DNA of 64,000 nucleotides, taken from assembly GCF_000155735.2 (NCBI RefSeq), contig NC_020908.1:1059001-1123000 (forward strand), in the 5' to 3' direction. The notes beneath the pieces were generated by a model. The model did not search any database and had not been told where the DNA came from. It worked only from the letters and a program-made list of their open reading frames with translations. The DNA comes from Octadecabacter arcticus 238. Its GTDB lineage: Bacteria; Pseudomonadota; Alphaproteobacteria; Rhodobacterales; Rhodobacteraceae. Within the stretch, counting starts at the first letter, position 1, and every line of letters starts with the position of its first letter. Below, one piece after another: positions 27,415-35,095 of this stretch. Position numbers and translations under genes: made by a program.

Positions 27415-27470
27415 GTCTTTGTCTCGAAAATATCCCGGGGAGTCGAGCATGCTCGACGGGGCAGAGCCCC
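27415..27470. repeat. Intergenic repeat motif, copy 3
   Basis: GTCTTTGTCTCGAAAATATC leads into CCGGGGAGTCGAGCATGCTC and GACGGGGCAGAGCCCC. It contains the palindrome GTCGAGCATGCTCGAC and the hairpin GGGGCAGAGCCCC. It is the most complete copy of the motif also seen at 2628, 15731 and 41071. It lies between ddaH and acnA. Confidence 0.5.
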
Positions 27471-27475
27471 CAAAA

Positions 27476-27504
27476 CAAGAAAGCCGCGCCCGTTTGGGCG
27501 CGAC
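27476..27504 (-). terminator. Intrinsic terminator of acnA
   Basis: On the complement strand GTCGCGCCC pairs with GGGCGCGGC around an AAAC loop and is followed by TTTCTTGTTTT. It lies 27 bp beyond the acnA stop. Confidence 0.8.
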
Positions 27505-27530
27505 TTTTGGATCATTATTGCCGTTTCGAT

Positions 27531-30299
27531 TTAGGCAGCTTTGGCAAGGTTGCGAAGAACGTAGTGCAGCACGCCGCCGTGTTCGATGTATTCCACCTCA
27601 ATTGCTGTATCGATGCGGCATTTCAGGGTGATATCCTTCACCGTGCCGTCGGCCATGGTGATTGTGCACGGCACCTCTTGCAGGGGTTTGATCGTGTCCA
27701 ACCCTGAGATCGACACCGTTTCATCCCCCGTCAAGCCAAGCGATTTGCGGCTGTCGCCCTTGGTGAACTCAAAAGGAATGACGCCCATGCCCACAAGGTT
27801 TGAGCGGTGGATGCGCTCAAAGCTTTCAGCGATGACGGCTTTCACGCCGAGAAGGTTAGTGCCTTTGGCTGCCCAGTCGCGCGATGATCCGGCGCCGTAT
27901 TGTTCGCCCCCGAAGATCACTGTCGGCGTGCCCGCAGCCATATAGGCCATCGCGGCATCAAAGATCGACATCTGTTCGCCGTCCGGCCCTTTGGTGTAGC
28001 CGCCCTCAACGCCGTCCAGCATCTCGTTTTTGATGCGGATGTTGGCGAAGGTGCCACGCATCATCACTTCGTGGTTGCCACGGCGCGATCCGTAAGAGTT
28101 GAATTCACGCACGGGGACTTGGCGTTCAAGCAGGTATTCGCCCGCTGGCGTGGTTTCCTTGAACGAACCAGCAGGTGAAATGTGGTCCGTCGTGATCATA
28201 TCGCCAAGCACGGCCAGCACTTTGGCGCCGTCAATGTTGGTGATAACGCCGGGGTCTTTTGACATGCCTTGAAAGTAGGGCGGGTTCTGGATGTAGGTGG
28301 ATTGTGGCGGCCAATCGTAGGTTTCTGCGTCCGTGGTTTCTACGGCTTGCCATTTTTCGTCACCCTTGAAGACGTCTGCATATTTCGACTGGAATGCTTC
28401 GCGGGTTACGGTTTGTTCAACCAGATCAGCGACTTCTTTGGAGGATGGCCAGATGTCTTTCAGGTAGACGTCATTGCCGTCCCTGTCCTGACCAAGCGGA
28501 TCTTTGGCGATGTCGACATTCATATCACCGGCCAATGCGTAGGCCACCACAAGCGGAGGTGACGCCAGATAGTTTGCCCGCACATCCGGTGAAATCCGAC
28601 CCTCAAAGTTGCGATTGCCCGACAAAACCGATGTCGCGATAATGTCGCCTGACGCAATCGCGTCGGACAATTCCTGTTGGATCGGGCCTGAATTGCCGAT
28701 GCAGGTCGTGCAGCCATAGCCCACAAGGTTGAACCCGATGGCATCGAGATCTTCTTGCAGACCAGCCGCTTCGAGGTAGGCGGACACAACTTGGCTGCCC
28801 GGTGCGAGTGATGTTTTCACCCAAGGCTTTCGGTTCAAGCCAAGCGCGCGCGCCTTGCGTGCCACCAGACCTGCGCCGATCATCACGTAGGGGTTGGACG
28901 TGTTTGTGCAGGATGTAATCGACGCGATGACGATTGTGCCATCATGGATCGTGTAATCCTCACCCACGACTTTGGCGCGCTTGTGCTTGCCGATATCGCC
29001 GGGGATGGAGCGCGGCGCGATTGCGCCACCTTCGGCAGCCCATTCGGTGGTTTCTTCTTCGTCAGCAGACCATTCGGCACGCTCACCGCTGATGTATTCA
29101 CCGAATGTCTTAGCGGCCACATCCAGCGCCACGTAGTCCTGTGGGCGCTTGGGGCCGGAAATTGCCGGAACGATGGTGCCCATGTCGAGTTCGAGCGTCG
29201 AAGAGTAGACAGGATCGTAGTCCGCGCCGCGCCAGAATCCGTTTTCTTTTGCATAGGCTTCGACCAGTTCAATCCGGTCTTCATCGCGGCCCGTGTTGCG
29301 CAGGTAGCGCAAGGTTTCGTCGTCAATCGGGAAGAAGCCGCAGGTGGCGCCGTATTCCGGTGCCATGTTGGCGATCGTTGCGCGGTCGGCCAGTGGCAGG
29401 TGATCCAGACCTTCGCCGTAAAATTCCACGAACTTGCTGACAACGCCGTGGGCGCGCAGCATTTCGACGACCTTGAGCACGAGGTCGGTGCCTGTCGTGC
29501 CTTCCAACATGCGACCGGTCAGCTTGAAGCCGACGACTTCGGGGATCAGCATGGAAATCGGCTGTCCAAGCATTGAGGCTTCTGCCTCAATCCCGCCAAC
29601 GCCCCAACCCAAAACCGCCACGCCGTTGACCATGGTTGTGTGGGAGTCTGTGCCGACGAGCGTGTCAGGATAGGCCACCTCAACCCCGTTCTGATCCACA
29701 TCGGTCCAGACGGTTTGGCTGAGGTATTCAAGGTTCACCTGATGGCAGATGCCTGTACCCGGTGGCACAACGCGGAAGTTGGAAAATGCCGATTGGCCCC
29801 ACTTCAGGAATGTGTAGCGTTCGATGTTGCGTTCATACTCGCGGTCCACGTTCACTTTGAAAGCACGCGGGTTGCCAAATTCGTCGATCATAACCGAATG
29901 GTCGATGACCAGATCAACCGGATTAAGCGGATTAATCTGCTGGGCATCCCCGCCAAGGGCGACAATTCCGTCGCGCATCGCCGCCAAATCAACAACAGCG
30001 GGAACACCGGTGAAATCCTGCATCAGCACGCGGGCAGGGCGGTAGGCGATTTCGCGCGGGTTTTGCCCACCTTTGGTGGCCCATTCAGCGAAGGCTTTGA
30101 TATCGTCCACTGTCACCGTCTTGCCATCTTCGAAGCGCAGCATGTTTTCCAGCACAACCTTCAATGCGGCGGGCAACTTGGAAAAGTCGCCCAAACCTGC
30201 GGCGGTCGCGGCTGGAATCGAATAATACGCAAGCGACTGGTCGCCCACTTTGAGGGTTTTACGGGTTTTGGCGCTATCGTGGCCTACTGTGATGGGCAT
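27531..30299 (-). CDS. acnA: Aconitate hydratase A
   Basis: A 922-residue TCA-cycle enzyme that isomerises citrate and isocitrate through a [4Fe-4S] cluster; it belongs to the AcnA/IRP1 type by length and by the N-terminal SLAYYSIPAA region. Cluster cysteines are in ITSCTNTSNP and YGCTTCIGNSGP. Swivel-domain residues are in FGGEQYGAGSSRDWAAKG. No frameshift or truncation. The 209-bp region upstream (30300-30508) is shared with the divergent DUF1223 gene and contains an inverted repeat. Confidence 0.97.
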   Translation of the reverse strand: MPITVGHDSAKTRKTLKVGDQSLAYYSIPAATAAGLGDFSKLPAALKVVLENMLRFEDGKTVTVDDIKAFAEWATKGGQNPREIAYRPARVLMQDFTGVPAVVDLAAMRDGIVALGGDAQQINPLNPVDLVIDHSVMIDEFGNPRAFKVNVDREYERNIERYTFLKWGQSAFSNFRVVPPGTGICHQVNLEYLSQTVWTDVDQNGVEVAYPDTLVGTDSHTTMVNGVAVLGWGVGGIEAEASMLGQPISMLIPEVVGFKLTGRMLEGTTGTDLVLKVVEMLRAHGVVSKFVEFYGEGLDHLPLADRATIANMAPEYGATCGFFPIDDETLRYLRNTGRDEDRIELVEAYAKENGFWRGADYDPVYSSTLELDMGTIVPAISGPKRPQDYVALDVAAKTFGEYISGERAEWSADEEETTEWAAEGGAIAPRSIPGDIGKHKRAKVVGEDYTIHDGTIVIASITSCTNTSNPYVMIGAGLVARKARALGLNRKPWVKTSLAPGSQVVSAYLEAAGLQEDLDAIGFNLVGYGCTTCIGNSGPIQQELSDAIASGDIIATSVLSGNRNFEGRISPDVRANYLASPPLVVAYALAGDMNVDIAKDPLGQDRDGNDVYLKDIWPSSKEVADLVEQTVTREAFQSKYADVFKGDEKWQAVETTDAETYDWPPQSTYIQNPPYFQGMSKDPGVITNIDGAKVLAVLGDMITTDHISPAGSFKETTPAGEYLLERQVPVREFNSYGSRRGNHEVMMRGTFANIRIKNEMLDGVEGGYTKGPDGEQMSIFDAAMAYMAAGTPTVIFGGEQYGAGSSRDWAAKGTNLLGVKAVIAESFERIHRSNLVGMGVIPFEFTKGDSRKSLGLTGDETVSISGLDTIKPLQEVPCTITMADGTVKDITLKCRIDTAIEVEYIEHGGVLHYVLRNLAKAA

Positions 30300-30419
30300 A
30301 TCGGTCTCTCCTGCAGGGGCATGGATGATGATTCTGATTTCGGTATACTATTGCACACAATTGGTGCCAAGCCTTGTTTTGCGAGATATTGATGCGTCAT
30401 ATATCCGTAACCGTCGGCG

Positions 30420-30449
30420 TTGTTACAGTGCTACAATGATATTGTAACA
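30420..30449. promoter_or_regulatory. Palindromic site in the acnA/DUF1223 divergent promoter
   Basis: A perfect inverted repeat TACAAT-GAT-ATTGTA (30432-30446) is nested in wider arms TGTTACA (30421-30427) and TGTAACA (30443-30449). It is 55-75 bp upstream of the DUF1223 start, in the position of an operator. No regulator is assigned. Confidence 0.35.
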
Positions 30450-30523
30450 GTTCAATCGCAAACGGTTGATTGGCGTGTCGCGTGTGCTTGCGCTAGGCAA
30501 AGGGTTCAATGTCAGGATTTTTT

Positions 30524-31228
30524 ATGCGCCAAACTTTCGCCGTCGCCTTTTCGATCTGGGCCACATGCTTTGCCCTTGTTACACCTGCGATGGCTGATGG
30601 CCCTGTGGTTGTGGAACTTTATACCTCTCAGGGCTGTTCCAGTTGCCCGCCAGCGGACGAAATGTTGCACGTATTGGCGGCGCGATCAGATGTGATCGCA
30701 TTGGCACTGCATGTGGATTATTGGGACTACATCGGCTGGGCGGATAGTTTTGCCGATCCTGAACACACGGTGCGCCAGCAACGCTATGCCTACGTTGCGG
30801 GGGCCAGTTCGATTTACACGCCGCAGATGATTATTGGCGGCGCGGATCATGTGGTCGGCACCAAGCCGATGGATGTTGCTAACTTGATCCAAGCTCACAA
30901 TGCCAGTCCGACAGGCACGCGCATTGTGTTGCAACGTTCTGGTGATCGGTTGCAGATCACGGGCCAAACATCGCACCCGTTGCGCAGTGGAACAATTGTG
31001 CAGCTCATCCGGTATAGCCCGCAAGAAACTGTTGATATCCGCCGTGGTGAAAACGCGGGCAGATCGCTGAGCTATGTCAATATCGTCACAGATTGGCGCA
31101 GTGTCGGTGACTGGAGCGGCGGTGGCGATCTGAATATGACAGTCAATGTTTCTGGTGATGGGCCCTTGGTGGTTCTCGTTCAAGAACCCGGCCCCGGTGC
31201 GATTATGGCGTCTGCTGTTCTGCGTTAA
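30524..31228 (+). CDS. DUF1223 thioredoxin-like secreted protein
   Basis: A 234-residue protein with a clear signal peptide (MRQTFAVAFSIWATCFALV, cleavage after AMA). The mature part opens with a thioredoxin-like strand and a CxxC site (VELYTSQGCSSCPPAD), then DYWDYIGWADSFADPEHTVRQ and a C-terminal beta-sandwich-like half. This is DUF1223, a periplasmic family of unknown function, perhaps redox-active. ATG 30524 follows AGGA; ATG 30509 (adding MSGFF) is an equally possible start. Confidence 0.82.
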   Translation: MRQTFAVAFSIWATCFALVTPAMADGPVVVELYTSQGCSSCPPADEMLHVLAARSDVIALALHVDYWDYIGWADSFADPEHTVRQQRYAYVAGASSIYTPQMIIGGADHVVGTKPMDVANLIQAHNASPTGTRIVLQRSGDRLQITGQTSHPLRSGTIVQLIRYSPQETVDIRRGENAGRSLSYVNIVTDWRSVGDWSGGGDLNMTVNVSGDGPLVVLVQEPGPGAIMASAVLR

Positions 31229-31283
31229 GCGTCGAGGGGCGGGTTTGTGGTCGCAAGGCCGGTGCCGATCATGCTGTCACGCG

Positions 31284-31880
31284 TCACAACCCCGCCAGGT
31301 CACTTTGTGACATGTTTTCCGTGCCTTCGGGTCGGTTCGGGATCACGATGTAGCGCATGTCTGCGGTGCTGTCGTGGACGCGAATTTTCGTTTTGTCGGG
31401 CAATATGACGCCGAATTCAGCCAATACAGATCGTGGTTCACGCACGGTGCGGCTGCGATAGGCGCGGGATTTGTACCAATCCGGTGGCAGGCTCAAAAGA
31501 TTGCGCGGGTAACATGAACACAGGGTGCACACGATCATGTTGTGGACGTCGCCCGTGTTTTCCACGGCGATCAATTTCAGCGCGCCGATGTCGAAACCCA
31601 TGGCGCGCGTCGCTTCGGACGCGTCATCCATCAGTGCTGCGTGAAATTCAGGATCGCACCATGCGCGGGCCACGACCTGCGCCCCATTGGAGGGGGTGCG
31701 GGCATCCATTGTATCAATCTGGGACGCGATTTCGTTGGCGGTGGTGATGCCTTTTTCAACCAGCAATTCGCGCACGGCGATTCCCATCACCTGCCAATAG
31801 CTCAGGGGTGCATCGTCATCGGCGCGGTAGGGATGTCCGGATGGGCTGAGGTTATCATGGTCATGGTGGTCATGTGGCAT
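31284..31880 (-). CDS. Nitrile hydratase-type alpha subunit, cobalt-type motif
   Basis: A 198-residue metal-binding subunit homologous to nitrile hydratase alpha (and thiocyanate hydrolase gamma). The metal-claw motif C-T-L-C-S-C is at residues 118-123; Thr at the second position is typical of cobalt enzymes, with cysteines that become sulfinic/sulfenic acids. The following RNLLSLPPDWYKSRAYRSR is conserved. The N-terminus is His-rich (MPHDHHDHD), which could bind metal. It overlaps the end of the SH3-like beta-type gene by 11 bp and is the last gene of a three-gene set. Whether the substrate is a nitrile, thiocyanate or something else cannot be told from sequence. Confidence 0.88.
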   Translation of the reverse strand: MPHDHHDHDNLSPSGHPYRADDDAPLSYWQVMGIAVRELLVEKGITTANEIASQIDTMDARTPSNGAQVVARAWCDPEFHAALMDDASEATRAMGFDIGALKLIAVENTGDVHNMIVCTLCSCYPRNLLSLPPDWYKSRAYRSRTVREPRSVLAEFGVILPDKTKIRVHDSTADMRYIVIPNRPEGTENMSQSDLAGL

Positions 31881-32139
31881 CTGCTGGCTCCAACCAATGT
31901 TCATAGATTTCGGCGTCCAGCGTGTCGTTAGGGTTTTCGGCATTTGCCCCCCAAACATCGGCCATGGTGAACCGAACGCGGTGTAATGGCAGCGCGCTGG
32001 CAGTCACGCCGTACGCGAGGTCTTCGGGATTTGGAAACACGCCAAGTGAGCGTTCGATGACGCCGACCTTGCCGCGCAGATAGGCAGGGGTGCGCACGTG
32101 GCCCGGTGGCATGAGGGGTTTTACATGGACTATTTGCAT
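31870..32139 (-). CDS. SH3-like nitrile hydratase beta C-terminal domain protein
   Basis: An 89-residue stand-alone protein corresponding to the C-terminal SH3-like half of nitrile hydratase beta (and to thiocyanate hydrolase alpha): VKPLMPPGHVRTPAYLRGKV, then LHRVRFTMADVWGA and a final IYEHWLEP. ATG 32139 follows GAAGAG and lies 10 bp after the upstream stop. It is in a different frame from that gene, so it is either a naturally separate subunit or the result of a frameshift; the ribosome binding site and intact motifs favour a separate subunit. Confidence 0.78.
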   Translation of the reverse strand: MQIVHVKPLMPPGHVRTPAYLRGKVGVIERSLGVFPNPEDLAYGVTASALPLHRVRFTMADVWGANAENPNDTLDAEIYEHWLEPADAT

Positions 32140-32149
32140 CAAATGCTCT

Positions 32150-32521
32150 TCATTTAACAGGGGCCGCTGCATCGCCGTATGTATCACCGCGCGCGGTGAC
32201 GTCGGCCATTTTCGCCGCGAGGTCGGCCGTGGTATAGGCCCCCCCTTCGATGAGGTTCTGGTTCACAGCCATGATCCAGCGTTCGTAATAGGTCATGGTT
32301 TCAAACGCCTCTTCGCCCAAATCTTCGAGGACTCGGCGCAACCCGTCGACGATGAAAAAACCCTTAGCAGAGCCGAGGATCATCAAGGCATCAACGCGCT
32401 TTTCCCAAAGTGCGAAGTCATGATCGGCGTCTGGACGTTGGTCCATCGGGATCGGGCCAGCGGTGTCGCCGCCCATGTCGTGCCATCGGCGGGCGGGTAA
32501 GGGGATTTGTTGTTTTGTCAT
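32150..32521 (-). CDS. Nitrile hydratase beta N-terminal domain protein
   Basis: A 123-residue helical protein matching the N-terminal half of nitrile hydratase beta (thiocyanate hydrolase beta): RWHDMGGDTAGPIP, FALWEKRVDALMIL, VDGLRRVLEDLGEEAFETM and YYERWIMAVNQNLIEGG. It begins the set beta-N, beta-C, alpha on the complement strand, the same order as scnBAC for thiocyanate hydrolase. No separate cobalt-insertion activator gene is seen in the window. fliG lies 51 bp upstream on the same strand. Confidence 0.8.
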   Translation of the reverse strand: MTKQQIPLPARRWHDMGGDTAGPIPMDQRPDADHDFALWEKRVDALMILGSAKGFFIVDGLRRVLEDLGEEAFETMTYYERWIMAVNQNLIEGGAYTTADLAAKMADVTARGDTYGDAAAPVK

Positions 32522-32572
32522 GTGGTGATGTTAGGCCGACAGGCCCGCGCAGGAAACCCTGCAAACGACGCG

Positions 32573-33637
32573 TTAGTCTTCGCCGTCCAGATTGAGCGTG
32601 ATTGTGCCCGCATCCGCCGCCGCGCGGATGGCAGTGACCACAGCGGTTTGCGCTGCTTCTGCGTCGGATTGTTTGATTTTACCGGCTTCTGATATTTCTT
32701 CGCGCAGGTTGTCGGCCATGCGTGTCGACATATTGTCGAGCAGATGTGCCACTGCGAGTGCCAAAAGTCCGCCCATTTCGGTGGCTGAGGCCAAGGCGCG
32801 CACAAGGTCTGTTTGGTCGATGTCGCGCAGAACCTTGGGCACGTCCGCAATGGCGAGCCGTGCGGGGATGTCCGCGAATGTGAAGATCGCTTTGCGCACG
32901 CTTTCGCCAAAGGTCGGGTCCTGCGACAACAGACCCTCAAGGACTTTATCGCGGGTCGAGGCGGGGGTTGAGTTGAGGATCGCCCCGATACGCTGTTCAG
33001 CGCTCTCACTAAAGGCGGGCAGGGATGGGCCACAATAATGCTGCGCCAATCCTGTGCCGATCCGCACGATGGTGTCGGATGTGACGTTTGTTGTCTTGGA
33101 CATAGCATAGGCGATCCGGCGGGCGCGATTCCCTGGCATCAGGCCCAACAAGATTGCGGCCTTACTCGTTGGGAGTTTTGAGAGAAAAATGGCACAAACC
33201 TCTGCGCTTTCGGCGTCGGTGATGGGCAGCATTTCCTCGGCTGGCAGGGCAAGTACGATGGTCCACGGGTCGCTGCCCGATTGCGCTGCGGCTTCTTCGC
33301 GCAAGCGCGCGACCGTCGCCGCTGAAATGCGCCCGTCAAAAGATTTTAACGCCGCCTCAAAACTGCCGGGGGCAGTCAAAGCGACGTCAGCAAGTTCGCG
33401 CGCGAATTCCTGTGCGACGCTATTCAACGTGGCTTTGTCGATGATGTTGAGCGCGCCGAGTTCTCGGGTCAGGCGCGCCTGCGCCGCCTCGGGCAATTGC
33501 GACAACGGCAGATCACCGCCACTGCGCAACAGCAGTTTCACCACCATCGCCGCCTTGCGCGATCGGGTTATATCGGTTCTGGGCAATGAGGTCGGGGTGG
33601 CGGCTATAACAGCGTGCTCCTGAAAGAAAGGGCTCAA
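32573..33637 (-). CDS. fliG: Flagellar motor switch protein FliG
   Basis: A 354-residue rotor protein. It shows the N-terminal FliF-binding region, the middle FliM-binding region and a C-terminal torque-generating domain. Recognisable segments are SRKAAMVVKLLLRSGGDLPL (FliG_N), AIFTFADIPARLAIADVPKV (a divergent form of the family segment that precedes the EHPQ/ALK region) and LVRALASATEMGGLLALAVA. FliG couples FliF to FliM and interacts with MotA. No other flagellar gene is in the window, so it stands apart from the main flagellar cluster. The sequence is divergent from the E. coli protein. Confidence 0.82.
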   Translation of the reverse strand: MSPFFQEHAVIAATPTSLPRTDITRSRKAAMVVKLLLRSGGDLPLSQLPEAAQARLTRELGALNIIDKATLNSVAQEFARELADVALTAPGSFEAALKSFDGRISAATVARLREEAAAQSGSDPWTIVLALPAEEMLPITDAESAEVCAIFLSKLPTSKAAILLGLMPGNRARRIAYAMSKTTNVTSDTIVRIGTGLAQHYCGPSLPAFSESAEQRIGAILNSTPASTRDKVLEGLLSQDPTFGESVRKAIFTFADIPARLAIADVPKVLRDIDQTDLVRALASATEMGGLLALAVAHLLDNMSTRMADNLREEISEAGKIKQSDAEAAQTAVVTAIRAAADAGTITLNLDGED

Positions 33638-33810
33638 GCCAGTTCTTAGCCGTTCAAGGTGAACAGGATCTTAATTGCATCGGCGCGTCTGTGGCTACTT
33701 ATGGTTATTGCTTATTTCGGACGGTGTTTAAGTCTCCCGCTGGCGGCATCGGTGAAAAAGGTGCGGAATGGGAGAGTTAAAACCCAAGTGCCGCAGTGTA
33801 GTATTTGCGC

Positions 33811-34305
33811 TTAGGTTGTGTCGGTGTGGGTCATTACAACGGCCAGCAGATGCAGTTCAGTTCGCCAGTTTTCGGAGATGCCGCCTTGGAACGCAGTCAT
33901 ATCGTGAAGCGATTGGACGCACTGCGATAACTGTTTGATTTCGTCGTCTAAGCATTCGCGATCGGGGCGCGAAAAACTGGCCAAGCTGCGGCTGCCGCCG
34001 GTGTCAGTTGCGATGGTGACGCCGTAAGCCATTCCATACGCAAGAGACTATCCTAATATGTTATGATCGTCCATTTCTGTCAAGCCGGACCAGCGAATTG
34101 ACCCGGTTTCGACAAAGCCCCACCGCACTGTGGGATCCTGCATCACGTAGCCTTTTTCCGAGTAGATATTCGTCCAGTCTTTAGGGTAAGTCTGAAACAG
34201 GAAGTCGGGAGAGGTCAGGCGGATATGGAATGCGATTGCGAAACCTGACGGGGCCAGATTATCAACACTTTTCAGCAATACTTTAAGTTTGCTAATTTCA
34301 GCCAT
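33811..34305 (-). pseudogene. Autoinducer-binding LuxR-type protein without HTH, split by an amber codon
   Basis: From ATG 34305 (GGAGGG upstream) the frame reads MAEISKLKVLLKSVDNLAPS, WTNIYSEKGYVMQDPTVRWG and TGSIRWSGL, the acyl-homoserine-lactone-binding fold of LuxR regulators. It meets TAG at 34048-34050 (codon 86), then continues in the same frame as LAYGMAYGVTIATDTGGSRS and LASFSRPDRECLDDEI to 33811. A single base change (for example CAG to TAG) explains the break. No helix-turn-helix follows, so even the intact protein would lack a DNA-binding domain. It is divergent from the intact luxR-type gene. Confidence 0.72.
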
Positions 34306-34404
34306 TGTTCCCTCCACTCGCTTTGCGGTTGCTTATAAGCGTCCCCAACGGCTAAAATGCCACGACGAGCATTATGGCGAATATAGGTGATTGGTGGCTG
34401 CAAT

Positions 34405-34433
34405 GACAGTGTCATTCACTCAGTTATACTGTC
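34405..34433. promoter_or_regulatory. Inverted repeat upstream of luxR-type gene
   Basis: GACAGT (34405-34410) and ACTGTC (34428-34433) form an inverted repeat with 17 bp between the arms, ending 13 bp before the proposed TTG start. This may be an operator in the divergent luxR promoter region. Confidence 0.3.
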
Positions 34434-34446
34434 GAAAGGGCCAGGC

Positions 34447-35055
34447 TTGACTGAGCTAAATTCTGCTGAAGATGTCGAAATAATAGCCATAAATGGCTAT
34501 TATATAGCTTTGCGGGTCGGCTTCGCTTTCCCGCTTGAGGAAGTGAATGCATTGCCTGCGCCTTGGGTGGATCACTACACAACCCATCGGTTTATGCTGC
34601 ACGATCCGGTCATTCGGTGGATTTACGCCAACACAGGCGCGATCCGTTGGAGCGCGATTGATTTGCCCGATCCGATGCGGGTTTTGGACCAGGCGCAGAC
34701 GTTTGGGTTGCGCTACGGTGTGGCGGTTGCGTGTTTTGACGGCAACCGCGAAGGCCAGCGATCGTTCGGGACGTTCGCACGGTCTGATCGTGAGTTTGAA
34801 CAGGCGGAGATTGACGCTCTGCATGCCTATGTTGTGCAGCGCCACCATGCCAAAGCGCCGCCAACGAATCTTACGCATGCGGAACTTGAGGCGTTGAGAA
34901 TGATCAAAGAAGGTTTGCGTTTAAAACAAATCGCATATTCATTAAGCATTTCTGAGGGGGCCGTAAAACAGCGCCTGAAGAACGCCAAGATCAAGCTCGG
35001 GGCGCAGACATCTGCCCAAGCCGCTGCAATGGTTAGAGAATTCGGATTGATTTGA
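34447..35055 (+). CDS. LuxR family quorum-sensing regulator
   Basis: A 202-residue regulator with an N-terminal autoinducer-binding domain (WVDHYTTHRFMLHDPVIRWI, GAIRWSAID, YGVAVACFDGNREGQRSFG) and a C-terminal LuxR/FixJ helix-turn-helix (about residues 140-195: LTHAELEALRMIKEGLRLKQ and SISEGAVKQRLKNAKIKLGA). The conserved Trp, Asp and Pro of the ligand pocket are present. TTG 34447 after AAAGGGCCAGG is the likely start; a GTG at 34387 is possible. No lesion is visible. Its partner luxI, downstream, is broken, so it may respond to signals from other cells. Confidence 0.85.
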   Translation: MTELNSAEDVEIIAINGYYIALRVGFAFPLEEVNALPAPWVDHYTTHRFMLHDPVIRWIYANTGAIRWSAIDLPDPMRVLDQAQTFGLRYGVAVACFDGNREGQRSFGTFARSDREFEQAEIDALHAYVVQRHHAKAPPTNLTHAELEALRMIKEGLRLKQIAYSLSISEGAVKQRLKNAKIKLGAQTSAQAAAMVREFGLI

Positions 35056-35095
35056 ACCTTTTGAAATCATTAACAAAAGGTTAATATTTGAGTTA

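Noticed and set aside
28944..29576. Open frame opposite acnA (210 codons)
   Set aside because: Antisense shadow of the conserved aconitase gene; no independent support.
30420..30449. Fur box
   Set aside because: The palindrome is AT-rich, but its TGTTACA/TACAAT arms do not match the GATAATGATAATCATTATC-type pattern.
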